Assembly (NCBI GenBank): GCA_023410025.1
Contig: JAEYQM010000001.1
Span: forward strand, 1 to 14,333
Source: Bacillota bacterium
GTDB taxonomy: Bacteria; Bacillota_I; Bacilli_A; ML615J-28; CAG-698
Length of the DNA stretch: 14,333 bases
Reading direction: 5' to 3'
Of this stretch, positions 1 to 7,419 are shown in pieces; position 1 is the stretch's first letter, and each line of letters starts with the position of its first letter. Both the position numbers and the translations under genes were made by a program. A model generated the notes under the pieces. It worked only from the letters and a program-made list of their open reading frames with translations, was not told the origin of the DNA and did not search any database.

Positions 1-511
1 TATCAAGATTTGATGTTATTTCATCAGCAAGTATAATACTTGATCCTTTTACTAATGCTCTAGCAATAGTTGCTTTTTGTCTTTCTCCACCAGATAATTC
101 ATTAGGATAATATTTAAGCAATTCAAGAATTCCAACTTTTTTAGCAACTTCTTCAATAACTCCATCATCAGTTTTATTTTGTGAGTCTAAAACAAATTTT
201 ATATTGTCATAAATAGTAAGATGATCAATTAAGTTTTTTTCTTGATAAATGGTAGCAACAATTGAATTACGATAATAATCCATAGATTTATATTTTTTAA
301 GTTCAATTCCATTAACATAAATGTTGCCAGTGTATTCAGTTATATCACCATTTAACAAATTTAAAATTGTACTTTTACCACTTCCTGATTTACCTTTTAT
401 AAAATAAAGACCAGTATTTTTAAAAAAATAGGAAATATCACTTAAAGCACGGACATTACTTTTTTTATTCTTATAGCACTTACTTACTTTATCTAATCTA
501 ATTAATTCCAA
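1..511 (-). CDS. ABC transporter ATP-binding protein, MacB/LolD-type (partial, C-terminus off the left edge)
   Basis: This is the N-terminal 170 residues of an ABC ATPase that powers membrane transport at the cytoplasmic face. The translation shows Walker A GKSGSGKST (residues 40-48), a Q-loop glutamine in IYQEKNL (Q90), the signature LSGGE (139-143) and Walker B SIILADE (158-164) followed by a D-loop SNLD. The LADE-x-T-x-NLD form is typical of the MacB/LolD/FtsE branch; here Ile replaces the usual Pro in ADEP. The start is TTG at 511, behind GGGTGGGG and at the family's usual N-terminus. An in-frame ATG at 568 is rejected because it lacks a ribosome site and lies inside the likely promoter. 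Whether a permease domain is fused downstream, as in some Mollicutes proteins, cannot be seen. The substrate is unknown. The gene diverges from the amidohydrolase and looks unrelated to the polysaccharide operon. Confidence 0.9.
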   Translation of the reverse strand, partial: MELIRLDKVSKCYKNKKSNVRALSDISYFFKNTGLYFIKGKSGSGKSTILNLLNGDITEYTGNIYVNGIELKKYKSMDYYRNSIVATIYQEKNLIDHLTIYDNIKFVLDSQNKTDDGVIEEVAKKVGILELLKYYPNELSGGERQKATIARALVKGSSIILADEITSNLD

Positions 512-558
512 CTTATTTCCCCACCCTAAAATTAAAAACTTTCTTTTAACACTATTAA

Positions 559-587
559 ATGATAACATAATTTATTTTTTATTGCAA
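559..587 (-). promoter_or_regulatory. Probable sigma-A promoter of the ABC ATPase gene
   Basis: On the minus strand TTGCAA (582-587, -35, 4/6 match) is followed after exactly 17 nt by TATCAT (559-564, -10, 5/6 match). A TG one base upstream makes it an extended -10. Transcription would start near 552, giving a leader of about 40 nt before the TTG start at 511. It would also leave the in-frame ATG at 568 untranscribed, which supports the TTG start. Confidence 0.55.
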
Positions 588-671
588 TATATAATGAATG
601 AATGAGTAAAAATAAAATGTGTTAAAATAAAGTAACTATTTATATTTAATTTAACCAAAATAGAAGGCCAA

Positions 672-721
672 ATAGTTTAATTTATAATAAATATAGAAAA
701 AAGCTTTTTTACATAAACTAT
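672..721. repeat. Nested inverted repeat in the divergent spacer
   Basis: ATAGTTTA (672-679) pairs with TAAACTAT (714-721), and between them lies the perfect 14-bp palindrome AAAAAAGCTTTTTT (697-710). A T-run follows at 724-730. It could be a weak terminator-like or regulatory structure, but the stems are almost all A/T and would be unstable as RNA. Function unassigned. Confidence 0.35.
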
Positions 722-770
722 AATTTTTTTATATATAATAAATAGATAAAAAATTGTACACGGATTTTTA

Positions 771-785
771 AATAATCTGATTATT
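771..785. repeat. 15-bp dyad AATAATCTGATTATT, possible operator
   Basis: AATAATC and GATTATT are perfect inverted 7-mers around one central T. The site lies about 75-110 bp upstream of the amidohydrolase promoter, somewhat far for a classical repressor site. In DNA this AT-rich a chance origin is realistic. No regulator is assigned. Confidence 0.25.
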
Positions 786-858
786 AACTGTTTCATATAT
801 GTTTCAATAGATTTATATTTTATTTATGTAGCCTTGCCAAAAAAATAAATGTTTCTGT

Positions 859-887
859 TTTTAAAAGGGAATTTTTTATGCTATAAT
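859..887 (+). promoter_or_regulatory. Extended -10 promoter of the amidohydrolase gene
   Basis: A perfect TATAAT (882-887) is preceded by TGC (879-881), giving the extended -10 TGnTATAAT. The -35 position at 17-nt spacing reads TTTTAA (859-864), a poor match, as is common for extended -10 promoters. Transcription would start near 894, only 1-3 nt before the ribosome site at 896-902, so the leader would be about 15 nt. Confidence 0.6.
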
Positions 888-895
888 CATTATAT

Positions 896-902
896 AAGGA
901 GG
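896..902 (+). promoter_or_regulatory. Shine-Dalgarno AAGGAGG that fixes the amidohydrolase start at 909
   Basis: AAGGAGG sits 6 nt before ATG 909, an ideal spacing. The longer frame back to the ATG at 849 has no ribosome site and would begin upstream of the -10 element, so it is not used. Confidence 0.85.
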
Positions 903-908
903 ACTACA

Positions 909-2525
909 ATGGATATAATACTATACAATGCCTTAATATATACTGTAGATGAAAAATTACCTTATGCTTCTTCTATAGCAATTCTAGGTAATAAAATATA
1001 TAAAGTTGGAGAAAATGAAGAAATATTAAAATTAAAAACTGATAAAACTTTATTAATTGATTGTAAACAAAAAATGATTTTACCAGGTTTTAATGATTCC
1101 CATCTTCATTTATTTCAAACTGGTCAATTACTATCTTGGGTTGATTTAGTAAAATCTAAGTCAATTGATGAAGTAATTTCAAGAACAAAAGAATATATAA
1201 AAAACAATCCTAATAAATTCTATATTATCGGTTATGGATGGAATCAAGATCTATTTATAGATGAAAATAGATTTATTACTAAAGATGATTTAGATAAAGT
1301 ATCTACTGATTTACCTATTATGCTATATAGAGCATGTGGGCATATATTAGTTGCAAATTCGAAAGCAATTGAACTTGCAAATCTAGATGAATTCAAAATT
1401 ATAAATGGTGGTAGTTATTCTATTGATTCTGGAATATTTAAAGAAAATGCAATTGACTTAGTTACTAAAATTATTCCCCCACTAACAGTAGAGGAAATAA
1501 AAGAATATATTATTAAAGCAATGAAACACTTTAATAAATTTGGTGTAACTTCTGTACAATCAGATGACTTCTCTCCAATTTCATCTATTGGTTATAATAA
1601 CACAATGAAAGCTTATTTAGAATTAGAAAAAGAAAAGAAAATAAGTGTTAGAATATATGAACAATCTCTTCTTCCCAATATTAATATACTAAAAGATTTT
1701 ATAGATGATGGATATCATACAGGTTGGGGGAGTAACCTTTTTAAAATCGGTCCTCTTAAATTAATAGCTGATGGTTCTTTGGGGGCTAGAACAGCCGCAT
1801 TAAGAAATCCTTATAATGATGATCCTACAACATTAGGTATCTTAACTTATTCCGATGATGATTTATATAATTTAATTGAATATGCACACTTAAATAACAT
1901 GCAAATAGCAATCCATGGAATTGGTGATAAAGCTATTGAACAAATACTAAATCAATATGAAAAAGTTCTAAAAAAATATCCTAAACATAATCATAGACAT
2001 GGAGTTGTTCATGTTCAAATAACAGATGAGGAATTATTAAATAGATTTAAAGAGTTAAATATAATTGCTTATGTTCAACCTATATTTATTGATTATGATC
2101 ATACAATTGTATATGATAGAGTTGGTGAAAAATTAGCCAATACTTCTTATGCTTTTAATACAATGATTAATAAAGGTATAAAAGTTAGTATTGGAACAGA
2201 TTCACCAATTGAATCTGTAAATCCATTTAATAATATTTATTGTGCAATAACTAGATCTTCTATAGAAGGTTTACCGATTAACGGATATAACATAAATGAA
2301 AAAATGTCTATAGAAAATGCCATTAAATATTATACAACTGAATCAGCCTATGCTTCATTTGAGGAAAATATTAAAGGTAAAATAAAAGATAATTATCTAG
2401 CAGATTTAATATTAATTGATAGAAATATTATTAAATCTAGACCATTAAAATTACTAAATACACAAGTTTTAATGACAATAATGGATGGAAAGATTGTTTA
2501 TAATAAATTTACAGACTTTAAATAA
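909..2525 (+). CDS. YtcJ-type metal-dependent amidohydrolase (Amidohydro_3 family)
   Basis: This 538-residue protein is full length for the YtcJ-like branch of the amidohydrolase superfamily, cytoplasmic hydrolases of amide or related C-N bonds in small molecules. Visible landmarks are the beta-sandwich start (residues 1-55, MDIILYNALIYTVDE), the metal-binding HxH in GFNDSHLH (H65, H67), KLIADGSLGARTAAL (284-298), AIHGIGDKA with H336, RHGVVHVQ (H364, H368) and the late-barrel SIGTDSPIESVNPF with D431. The C-terminus returns to the sandwich (LADLILIDRNI, then VLMTIMDGKIVYN). There is no signal peptide or membrane segment. It is a single gene, with its own promoter and strong ribosome site, convergent with the polysaccharide operon, so a link to that pathway is not implied. 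The family is chemically diverse and few members have known substrates; the substrate here cannot be inferred. Confidence 0.9.
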   Translation: MDIILYNALIYTVDEKLPYASSIAILGNKIYKVGENEEILKLKTDKTLLIDCKQKMILPGFNDSHLHLFQTGQLLSWVDLVKSKSIDEVISRTKEYIKNNPNKFYIIGYGWNQDLFIDENRFITKDDLDKVSTDLPIMLYRACGHILVANSKAIELANLDEFKIINGGSYSIDSGIFKENAIDLVTKIIPPLTVEEIKEYIIKAMKHFNKFGVTSVQSDDFSPISSIGYNNTMKAYLELEKEKKISVRIYEQSLLPNINILKDFIDDGYHTGWGSNLFKIGPLKLIADGSLGARTAALRNPYNDDPTTLGILTYSDDDLYNLIEYAHLNNMQIAIHGIGDKAIEQILNQYEKVLKKYPKHNHRHGVVHVQITDEELLNRFKELNIIAYVQPIFIDYDHTIVYDRVGEKLANTSYAFNTMINKGIKVSIGTDSPIESVNPFNNIYCAITRSSIEGLPINGYNINEKMSIENAIKYYTTESAYASFEENIKGKIKDNYLADLILIDRNIIKSRPLKLLNTQVLMTIMDGKIVYNKFTDFK

Positions 2526-2556
2526 AAAACAAGTTCACATATGTGAACTTGTTTTT
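2525..2556. terminator. Bidirectional intrinsic terminator shared by convergent genes
   Basis: A perfect 32-bp palindrome has 16-nt arms at 2525-2540 and 2541-2556. The core is CAAGTTCACAT/ATGTGAACTTG flanked by A5 and T5, so either strand gives a GC-containing hairpin followed by U residues. It overlaps the last base of the amidohydrolase stop (2523-2525) and the first two positions, 2555-2556, of the operon's final stop codon (2555-2557). It therefore should end both transcripts. Confidence 0.9.
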
Positions 2557-4897
2557 AATATAATGATTCATATTTTTTTGTTATTTCTTTTATATCAAAA
2601 TTTGTAATAATTCTATCTCTAAGTTTTATTTTCATTTCATCTTTTTGATTTTCATCTAAACTTATAGCTTTTTTAATTGCATTATAAAATAAATCAGGGT
2701 TTTGTTTAGAAACTACATATCCTATTGAACCTACAATCATCTTGCAGTCACCAACATCAGTAACAACAGGAATTAGTTTAGCACACATTGCTTCACCTAA
2801 TACATTAGGGAATCCTTCGCCTAAACTAGATAACAAGAAATAATCTGATGCACTTAATAAATCAGGAACATCACTTCTTACACCAAGTAAAAATGTTTTT
2901 CCTAATAAATTATTTACTTTTAATTTATTTATAAGTTCCTCGTTTTCATTAGTAATTCCCATCCCGCAAAGTATTAATTTAAAATCTTTATTAATCTTAC
3001 TTAATGCTTTAAATAAAGTATCATGATCTTTTTGAATATCATATCTTGCAACATTTATGAAGACTATTTCTTCACCAATTCCTAGTTCATTTCTTATTTT
3101 ATATCTTGCTTCACTATTATACTTGAATTTATCAAGTTCAAAACCATTATAAATAGTTATAAATTTATTTTTCTTGTAACCAAGTTCAATATGGGATATC
3201 GTAACTTCATCAGAGCAACTTAGAATATAATCAGGTAACCATGATATATATTTACAAAGTCTTGCAATCTTCACTGTTGATGGTTTATTATGTTCATAAC
3301 TAACATCTGCTTGTCTTACTCCCCATATTACCTTATCAACAAGTAATAACTTTGCAAATATTAAACCTATAAAATTAGCATGATATAACCATGTTTGAAC
3401 AACATCAGAATTTCTTACATTAATAATAAGTTTAAATATTCCATTAAATATTTTACTTTTATTGTTTAAATTTAATGTTACTACTTCTATTCCTAGTTCT
3501 TCAATCCTTTTACCATAAAATCCTTCATTCCCTAAAGATATAACTTTAAAAACAAATTTATTATTATCCCTATTTTTTAAAACTTTATAAAGCATTGATT
3601 CAGCTCCACCATTATCTAATCCAGTGATAATGTGTGTTATTCTTTTCTTATAAATACCTTCTTCTTTTATTTCTTGCCTTATACAATTAGAAAAAGCAAA
3701 TAATAAAATAATAAATGTATTCATTGCTCCAATTTTAAAATAAGAATTTTCAAAAAACTGTCCAATAAATATAGCTAATAAAAATAAACCAATCCAATAT
3801 AAATCAAATTTATATTTATTTGTATATTTTATACTTTTTAATGTTTTATATATATTTTTAAATATATATATAATAAGAATAATAGAGGCAATTAGGCCCA
3901 TTTCCAAAAATAAAGATAAATATAAATTGTGGGTTGAGGATGTAAATAAATCAGTATTTGATAGATATAAACTACTATTTCCAAATCCTATGCCAAACCA
4001 TAAATTTTCTTTAATTAATCTAAAAACATAAACCCAGATGGTATCTCTATCTGTTAGTCCCTGTGTTAATCTAAAGAATTTTGTGAAAAAATTGAAGTCG
4101 ACAATTGCAATAGTTATAGAACTTACTATAAATAATATTAAAGCAATAAAAGCTGATTTTCTAATTAATTTATTAAACAAGCTAGAATAAGCTATTATCC
4201 CAATAAATAGTATTCCTAAAATTAATAATGCTGATCTACTCATTGATAAAAATATAGCAGAAATTGAAAAAGTAATACTTATTATATATAATACAGTATT
4301 TAACTTCTTACTAGTTTTATTTAATAAATATACACCTATCCATATACTAATATAAGCAAATTCAGCCCAAGCATTAGGATTTGTTAGAATTGATGAATAT
4401 CGATAATTATCAGTAACTAAATTCGGAATTACTCCAAAAAAAGATTCCCACTTAAATATTGCTCCTATAGTTCCAAGTAGATTATATATAAAGGTAAGGA
4501 CTAATATTGAATTAAATCCATACTTTATAATACTCTTATAATTATGTTGATACGATATATGATAAATCATAAATAATGGAACTATAGTAAAGATAATACT
4601 AATTGCCCTTTCACCATGCCGATATGAAGTTAAGAACAAACTATTAATAATTAAAATAATAATAATCAATAAATAAATTATAATTGTTTTTATTTTTTTT
4701 TCAACTAATATAAAGTCAAAGTTTATAAGTACTGCAAATAGTAATAAAAAATCTGCTACCAGGAAAATTTTTTCATTATATTTTAATAATGGATCATAAT
4801 TTACGTTCCAGATAATAAACATTAATACTAAGTATATTATTGATACAACTGTTAATATTAGTGATCTTTTTTCTTTTGAGAATAATTCTTTAATCAT
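2555..4897 (-). CDS. Wzy-like O-antigen polymerase/ligase fused to a GT4 glycosyltransferase
   Basis: This is a 780-residue two-part protein. Residues 1 to about 405 are a polytopic membrane domain of about 10-12 helices. It carries O-antigen ligase/polymerase family marks: LTNPNAWAEF (171-180), SMSRSALL (218-225), GIGFGN (302-307) and the large-loop STHNLYLSLFLEMGL (321-335). Residues about 418-780 are a GT-B glycosyltransferase of family GT4: it opens with RITHIITGLDNGGAES, and has VARYDIQKDHDTL in the donor half and the EX7E motif E694-GFPNVLG-E702. The inferred job is polymerising lipid-linked repeat units outside, with a cytosolic sugar transferase on the same chain. The start chosen is ATG 4897 (MIKELF), with GGGAAAGA upstream and an 8-nt ATGATTAA overlap with the flippase stop. 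ATG 4912 is in frame but has no ribosome site. It is the last gene of the operon. Polymerase versus ligase cannot be separated by motif alone; synteny favours polymerase. Confidence 0.85.
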   Translation of the reverse strand: MIKELFSKEKRSLILTVVSIIYLVLMFIIWNVNYDPLLKYNEKIFLVADFLLLFAVLINFDFILVEKKIKTIIIYLLIIIILIINSLFLTSYRHGERAISIIFTIVPLFMIYHISYQHNYKSIIKYGFNSILVLTFIYNLLGTIGAIFKWESFFGVIPNLVTDNYRYSSILTNPNAWAEFAYISIWIGVYLLNKTSKKLNTVLYIISITFSISAIFLSMSRSALLILGILFIGIIAYSSLFNKLIRKSAFIALILFIVSSITIAIVDFNFFTKFFRLTQGLTDRDTIWVYVFRLIKENLWFGIGFGNSSLYLSNTDLFTSSTHNLYLSLFLEMGLIASIILIIYIFKNIYKTLKSIKYTNKYKFDLYWIGLFLLAIFIGQFFENSYFKIGAMNTFIILLFAFSNCIRQEIKEEGIYKKRITHIITGLDNGGAESMLYKVLKNRDNNKFVFKVISLGNEGFYGKRIEELGIEVVTLNLNNKSKIFNGIFKLIINVRNSDVVQTWLYHANFIGLIFAKLLLVDKVIWGVRQADVSYEHNKPSTVKIARLCKYISWLPDYILSCSDEVTISHIELGYKKNKFITIYNGFELDKFKYNSEARYKIRNELGIGEEIVFINVARYDIQKDHDTLFKALSKINKDFKLILCGMGITNENEELINKLKVNNLLGKTFLLGVRSDVPDLLSASDYFLLSSLGEGFPNVLGEAMCAKLIPVVTDVGDCKMIVGSIGYVVSKQNPDLFYNAIKKAISLDENQKDEMKIKLRDRIITNFDIKEITKKYESLY

Positions 4898-6455
4898 TTT
4901 CGTCTTTCCCATTCATTATCATTACAAAATCTTCTAATAATGATGATTTAGTAAATTTTAATATTAATAAATAAACCAAAGCCCATATACCAAAAAATAA
5001 TCCAATTATAATTAGTTCCATAATTTTATTATTAGTAATTATAATATTTTCCTTTAAAACATATACAATCATTCCTAATAATAAATTAATAAAAAATAGA
5101 TATAATATTTTTTTTAAGGTTTTTGAAATATTTAAATACTTTTTATTATTTACCCAAATTAAAATAATTATAAAGGAAATAAATTCGGAAACTGCTAAAC
5201 CTAAAGCAACACCATATACACCCATCCATATTTTTAAGATTATACTAAAGATAATATTTAATAAACAACCGATTAATGTAACAACAAGTGGCATTTTTGT
5301 ATTTTTATATGTATAGGAAATATGAATAAGTAATTCTTTAATGGCATAGAATGTTAATCCAATTATATAGTATAGTAATACCTTACTTGTCATTAAAGTT
5401 GCATTACTATCAAACTCCCCTCGCTCATATAGAATTCTAATAATTGAGTCATGAAACAAAATTATAAATATTGTAACTGGAATTGATAGTTTAAAAATAA
5501 CCATTAAACTTGTACTAGCAGTCTTTTGATATTTTTCAAAATCTTTTTTTTCAATAAGTTTTAGTAAAGTGGGATAAATTACAAGTAGAATTGTTGAGAT
5601 GAGGATTGTATAAATAACAGTTCTAACCATAAAACCATAATTTAAAGCCGTAATGGCGCCATCACCTAAATTAGATGCAATGATCTTGTCAACCATTGCA
5701 TTTACTTGGATAATTCCAAAACTAATAAATGTTGGTATAAATAATCTTAATATTGTTTTCCAATGCTTATTATTAAAATCGAGTATTGCTACTTCTTTAA
5801 ATCCCATTTTATAATTAATAATTTCAATTACAATTAATTGAAATAAGTACGCAAATAAAATTGAATAAGCTAATCCATAAATACCTAATTTCTTAGAAAA
5901 TAAAAGTAAATATACTAATTGGAAAACATTAAAACATAAATCAATTATAGCAACAGTAACAAAACGATTATAGACACGTAACATTGACGCTCTAACTTGA
6001 TATATTGGAATAATTAACATTGTTGGAAGTAATATCCTTGTTAATTTTATTGTAATATCGAATTTGTCGGGGTCTTTAAATCCTGGAGCAATTACTCTAA
6101 TTATTGTAGGAGTAAATATAAAGGATATTATAAATATAGTAAAAGAAATTACTAATAAAATATTAGATACATTACTTGCAAGTTTACTTTCTTCTAATTT
6201 ATCTTCATATTGTTTCTTTACAGAAGTAAACTCTATCATAAATAGGTTTTGAATTGCTACACCAACTGATGAAAATAATAATGCTGGAATAATTAACGCA
6301 GCATAAAAGGCATCAGTAATCGAACCGACCCCAAAGTAAGATGCAATCCCAATTTCCCTTAATAACCCAAGTATTTTTGATATAATTGTTATTATTGTTA
6401 AGAGTCCAATTGTTCTTACAAATCTTGTTAGAAGTTTTTTATTTTTTAATTTCAC
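4890..6455 (-). CDS. MurJ/Wzx-fold flippase for lipid-linked polysaccharide units
   Basis: This 521-residue integral membrane protein of the MOP exporter superfamily, with about 14 predicted helices, should flip undecaprenyl-linked glycans across the membrane. The N-terminal block SKILGLLREIGIASY (26-40) and ITDAFYAALIIP (46-57), plus IAPGFKDPDK (122-131), place it in the MurJ/MviN branch. The start is GTG at 6455, with AGGGGG 6 nt upstream (6462-6467) and a 10-nt gap after the FemAB-like gene. It overlaps the polymerase fusion by 8 nt. The paired arginines after the LPNLL segment of MurJ are F61-S62 here, and the ADRL arginine of MurJ is replaced in YGFMVRT (273-279). This, with the neighbours, favours a Wzx role for the polysaccharide rather than lipid II. 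A MurJ label is possible by homology but would overstate the function. Confidence 0.85.
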   Translation of the reverse strand: MKLKNKKLLTRFVRTIGLLTIITIISKILGLLREIGIASYFGVGSITDAFYAALIIPALLFSSVGVAIQNLFMIEFTSVKKQYEDKLEESKLASNVSNILLVISFTIFIISFIFTPTIIRVIAPGFKDPDKFDITIKLTRILLPTMLIIPIYQVRASMLRVYNRFVTVAIIDLCFNVFQLVYLLLFSKKLGIYGLAYSILFAYLFQLIVIEIINYKMGFKEVAILDFNNKHWKTILRLFIPTFISFGIIQVNAMVDKIIASNLGDGAITALNYGFMVRTVIYTILISTILLVIYPTLLKLIEKKDFEKYQKTASTSLMVIFKLSIPVTIFIILFHDSIIRILYERGEFDSNATLMTSKVLLYYIIGLTFYAIKELLIHISYTYKNTKMPLVVTLIGCLLNIIFSIILKIWMGVYGVALGLAVSEFISFIIILIWVNNKKYLNISKTLKKILYLFFINLLLGMIVYVLKENIIITNNKIMELIIIGLFFGIWALVYLLILKFTKSSLLEDFVMIMNGKDEND

Positions 6456-6465
6456 TCTAATCCCC

Positions 6466-7419
6466 CTAATGCAAGATATAACTTAGTGCTTTATATCTTG
6501 TAAAGACATATTCATAAGATGTGATTAGAGCATCTCCACCAAATCCTTTTTTAAACTTATATACTGAATAAGCTTTATCATCTAAGGAAACTGGCAAATT
6601 AGGAATTCCTCCAAAATCATAACTAATAAATCCATTATCTTTTAAATATTTAATTATTTCATAATGTAGTAATTGACCGATAGGAGGTAGTTTTTCATCT
6701 ATTCTTAAACTAGCACCATATAAATATCTTGCCTTTTTTCCAACTGTTGAGATAAAAGCAATATTATATATTATATCATTGTACTTTGCAATTGCAAAGA
6801 ACCCTAAATCATTGTTTATTAAATTAGTTAACACATTTTTTAAAAATTTAATTGAAATAGCTTCAATTTCTTTTAATTTAACTAACTTCTCATATAGTTC
6901 AATAAAAATATTAATAGTATTTATATTTTTATCAATTGTTACAATTACACCATCTTTTTCAGCTTTTCTTGTACAATTTCGGTGTGTCTTTGAAAAATTA
7001 GAAAATATATCATCTAGAGATTTATTTAAATCAATTATTAAAGTAGTGTTATATTTTTCTAACTTAAAGTTAGAATTTGAAAACTCTTGATTAAGTGATA
7101 GTTTAATAATAATACCCTTTTTCATTAAATACTTGGTAAACTCTTCTACAATATGATTAGGGATAAAATATCTACTACTAACTACCCCCATGGGTACATA
7201 GTAATAATAGCGATCAATTAAGGGAATCTTCTTTTTTTGGATTGGTAATGCATATACTAATTCATTATCAATAAAGATTCCAGTAATTTCATATTCTTGG
7301 TTTAAAAATTTTAAACAATCTAAATATGGTCTAGCTTGAAAAATATATGCACTTTCTGCTTTTACTAATAATTCATCATATAAATATAATTCATTATTAG
7401 TTAACGTCCTAATATCCAT
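6466..7419 (-). CDS. FemAB-like aminoacyl/acyl transferase (GNAT fold)
   Basis: This 317-residue soluble protein belongs to the FemAB/BioF2-like double-GNAT family, which moves amino acids from charged tRNA onto lipid II or acyl groups onto sugars. Evidence is HRNCTRKAEKDGV (146-158), the substrate-side RYLYGAS (231-237), YDFGGIP (267-273) and YKFKKGFGGD (287-296), the last two being the family's C-terminal hallmark. There is no signal peptide. The start is ATG 7419 behind GAGGAG, and the first 19 nt overlap the end of the deacetylase gene in another frame; the stop is TAG. Lying between the deacetylase and the flippase, it most likely decorates a lipid-linked glycan in the cytosol. A peptidoglycan bridge role is possible but not favoured by the neighbours. 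Donor and acceptor are unknown. Confidence 0.8.
   Translation of the reverse strand: MDIRTLTNNELYLYDELLVKAESAYIFQARPYLDCLKFLNQEYEITGIFIDNELVYALPIQKKKIPLIDRYYYYVPMGVVSSRYFIPNHIVEEFTKYLMKKGIIIKLSLNQEFSNSNFKLEKYNTTLIIDLNKSLDDIFSNFSKTHRNCTRKAEKDGVIVTIDKNINTINIFIELYEKLVKLKEIEAISIKFLKNVLTNLINNDLGFFAIAKYNDIIYNIAFISTVGKKARYLYGASLRIDEKLPPIGQLLHYEIIKYLKDNGFISYDFGGIPNLPVSLDDKAYSVYKFKKGFGGDALITSYEYVFTRYKALSYILH

Larger units (their letters stand above)
512..908. other. Divergent intergenic region between ABC ATPase and amidohydrolase
   Basis: This 397-bp AT-rich spacer holds one promoter at each end and no credible gene; frames in it are only a few codons long. TATAAT-like strings at 683, 719 and 734 have no partner -35 at proper spacing and are expected in such AT-rich DNA. 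The two dyads at 672-721 and 771-785 are listed separately. An 11-bp direct repeat TATAATAAATA occurs at 683-693 and 734-744. Nothing else stands out. Confidence 0.7.

Noticed and set aside
512..568. ATG 568 as start of the ABC ATPase
   Set aside because: It falls between the -35 and -10 elements, has no ribosome site, and adds 19 residues that look unlike the family.
594..605. Three tandem ATGA units
   Set aside because: Too short to be a meaningful repeat in AT-rich DNA.
849..908. Amidohydrolase start at the upstream in-frame ATG 849
   Set aside because: It has no ribosome site and lies upstream of the TATAAT at 882-887; AAGGAGG 6 nt before ATG 909 decides the start.
4898..4912. ATG 4912 as start of the polymerase fusion
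   Set aside because: No Shine-Dalgarno sequence precedes it. ATG 4897 has GGGAAAGA upstream and the same 8-nt overlap geometry as other junctions.
6064..6252. Short plus-strand frames opposite the operon (also at 6779-7090, 9053-9244, 10167-10385, 10526-10813)
   Set aside because: All lie antisense to well-supported genes, have no ribosome sites and encode hydrophobic or low-complexity peptides with no recognisable motif.
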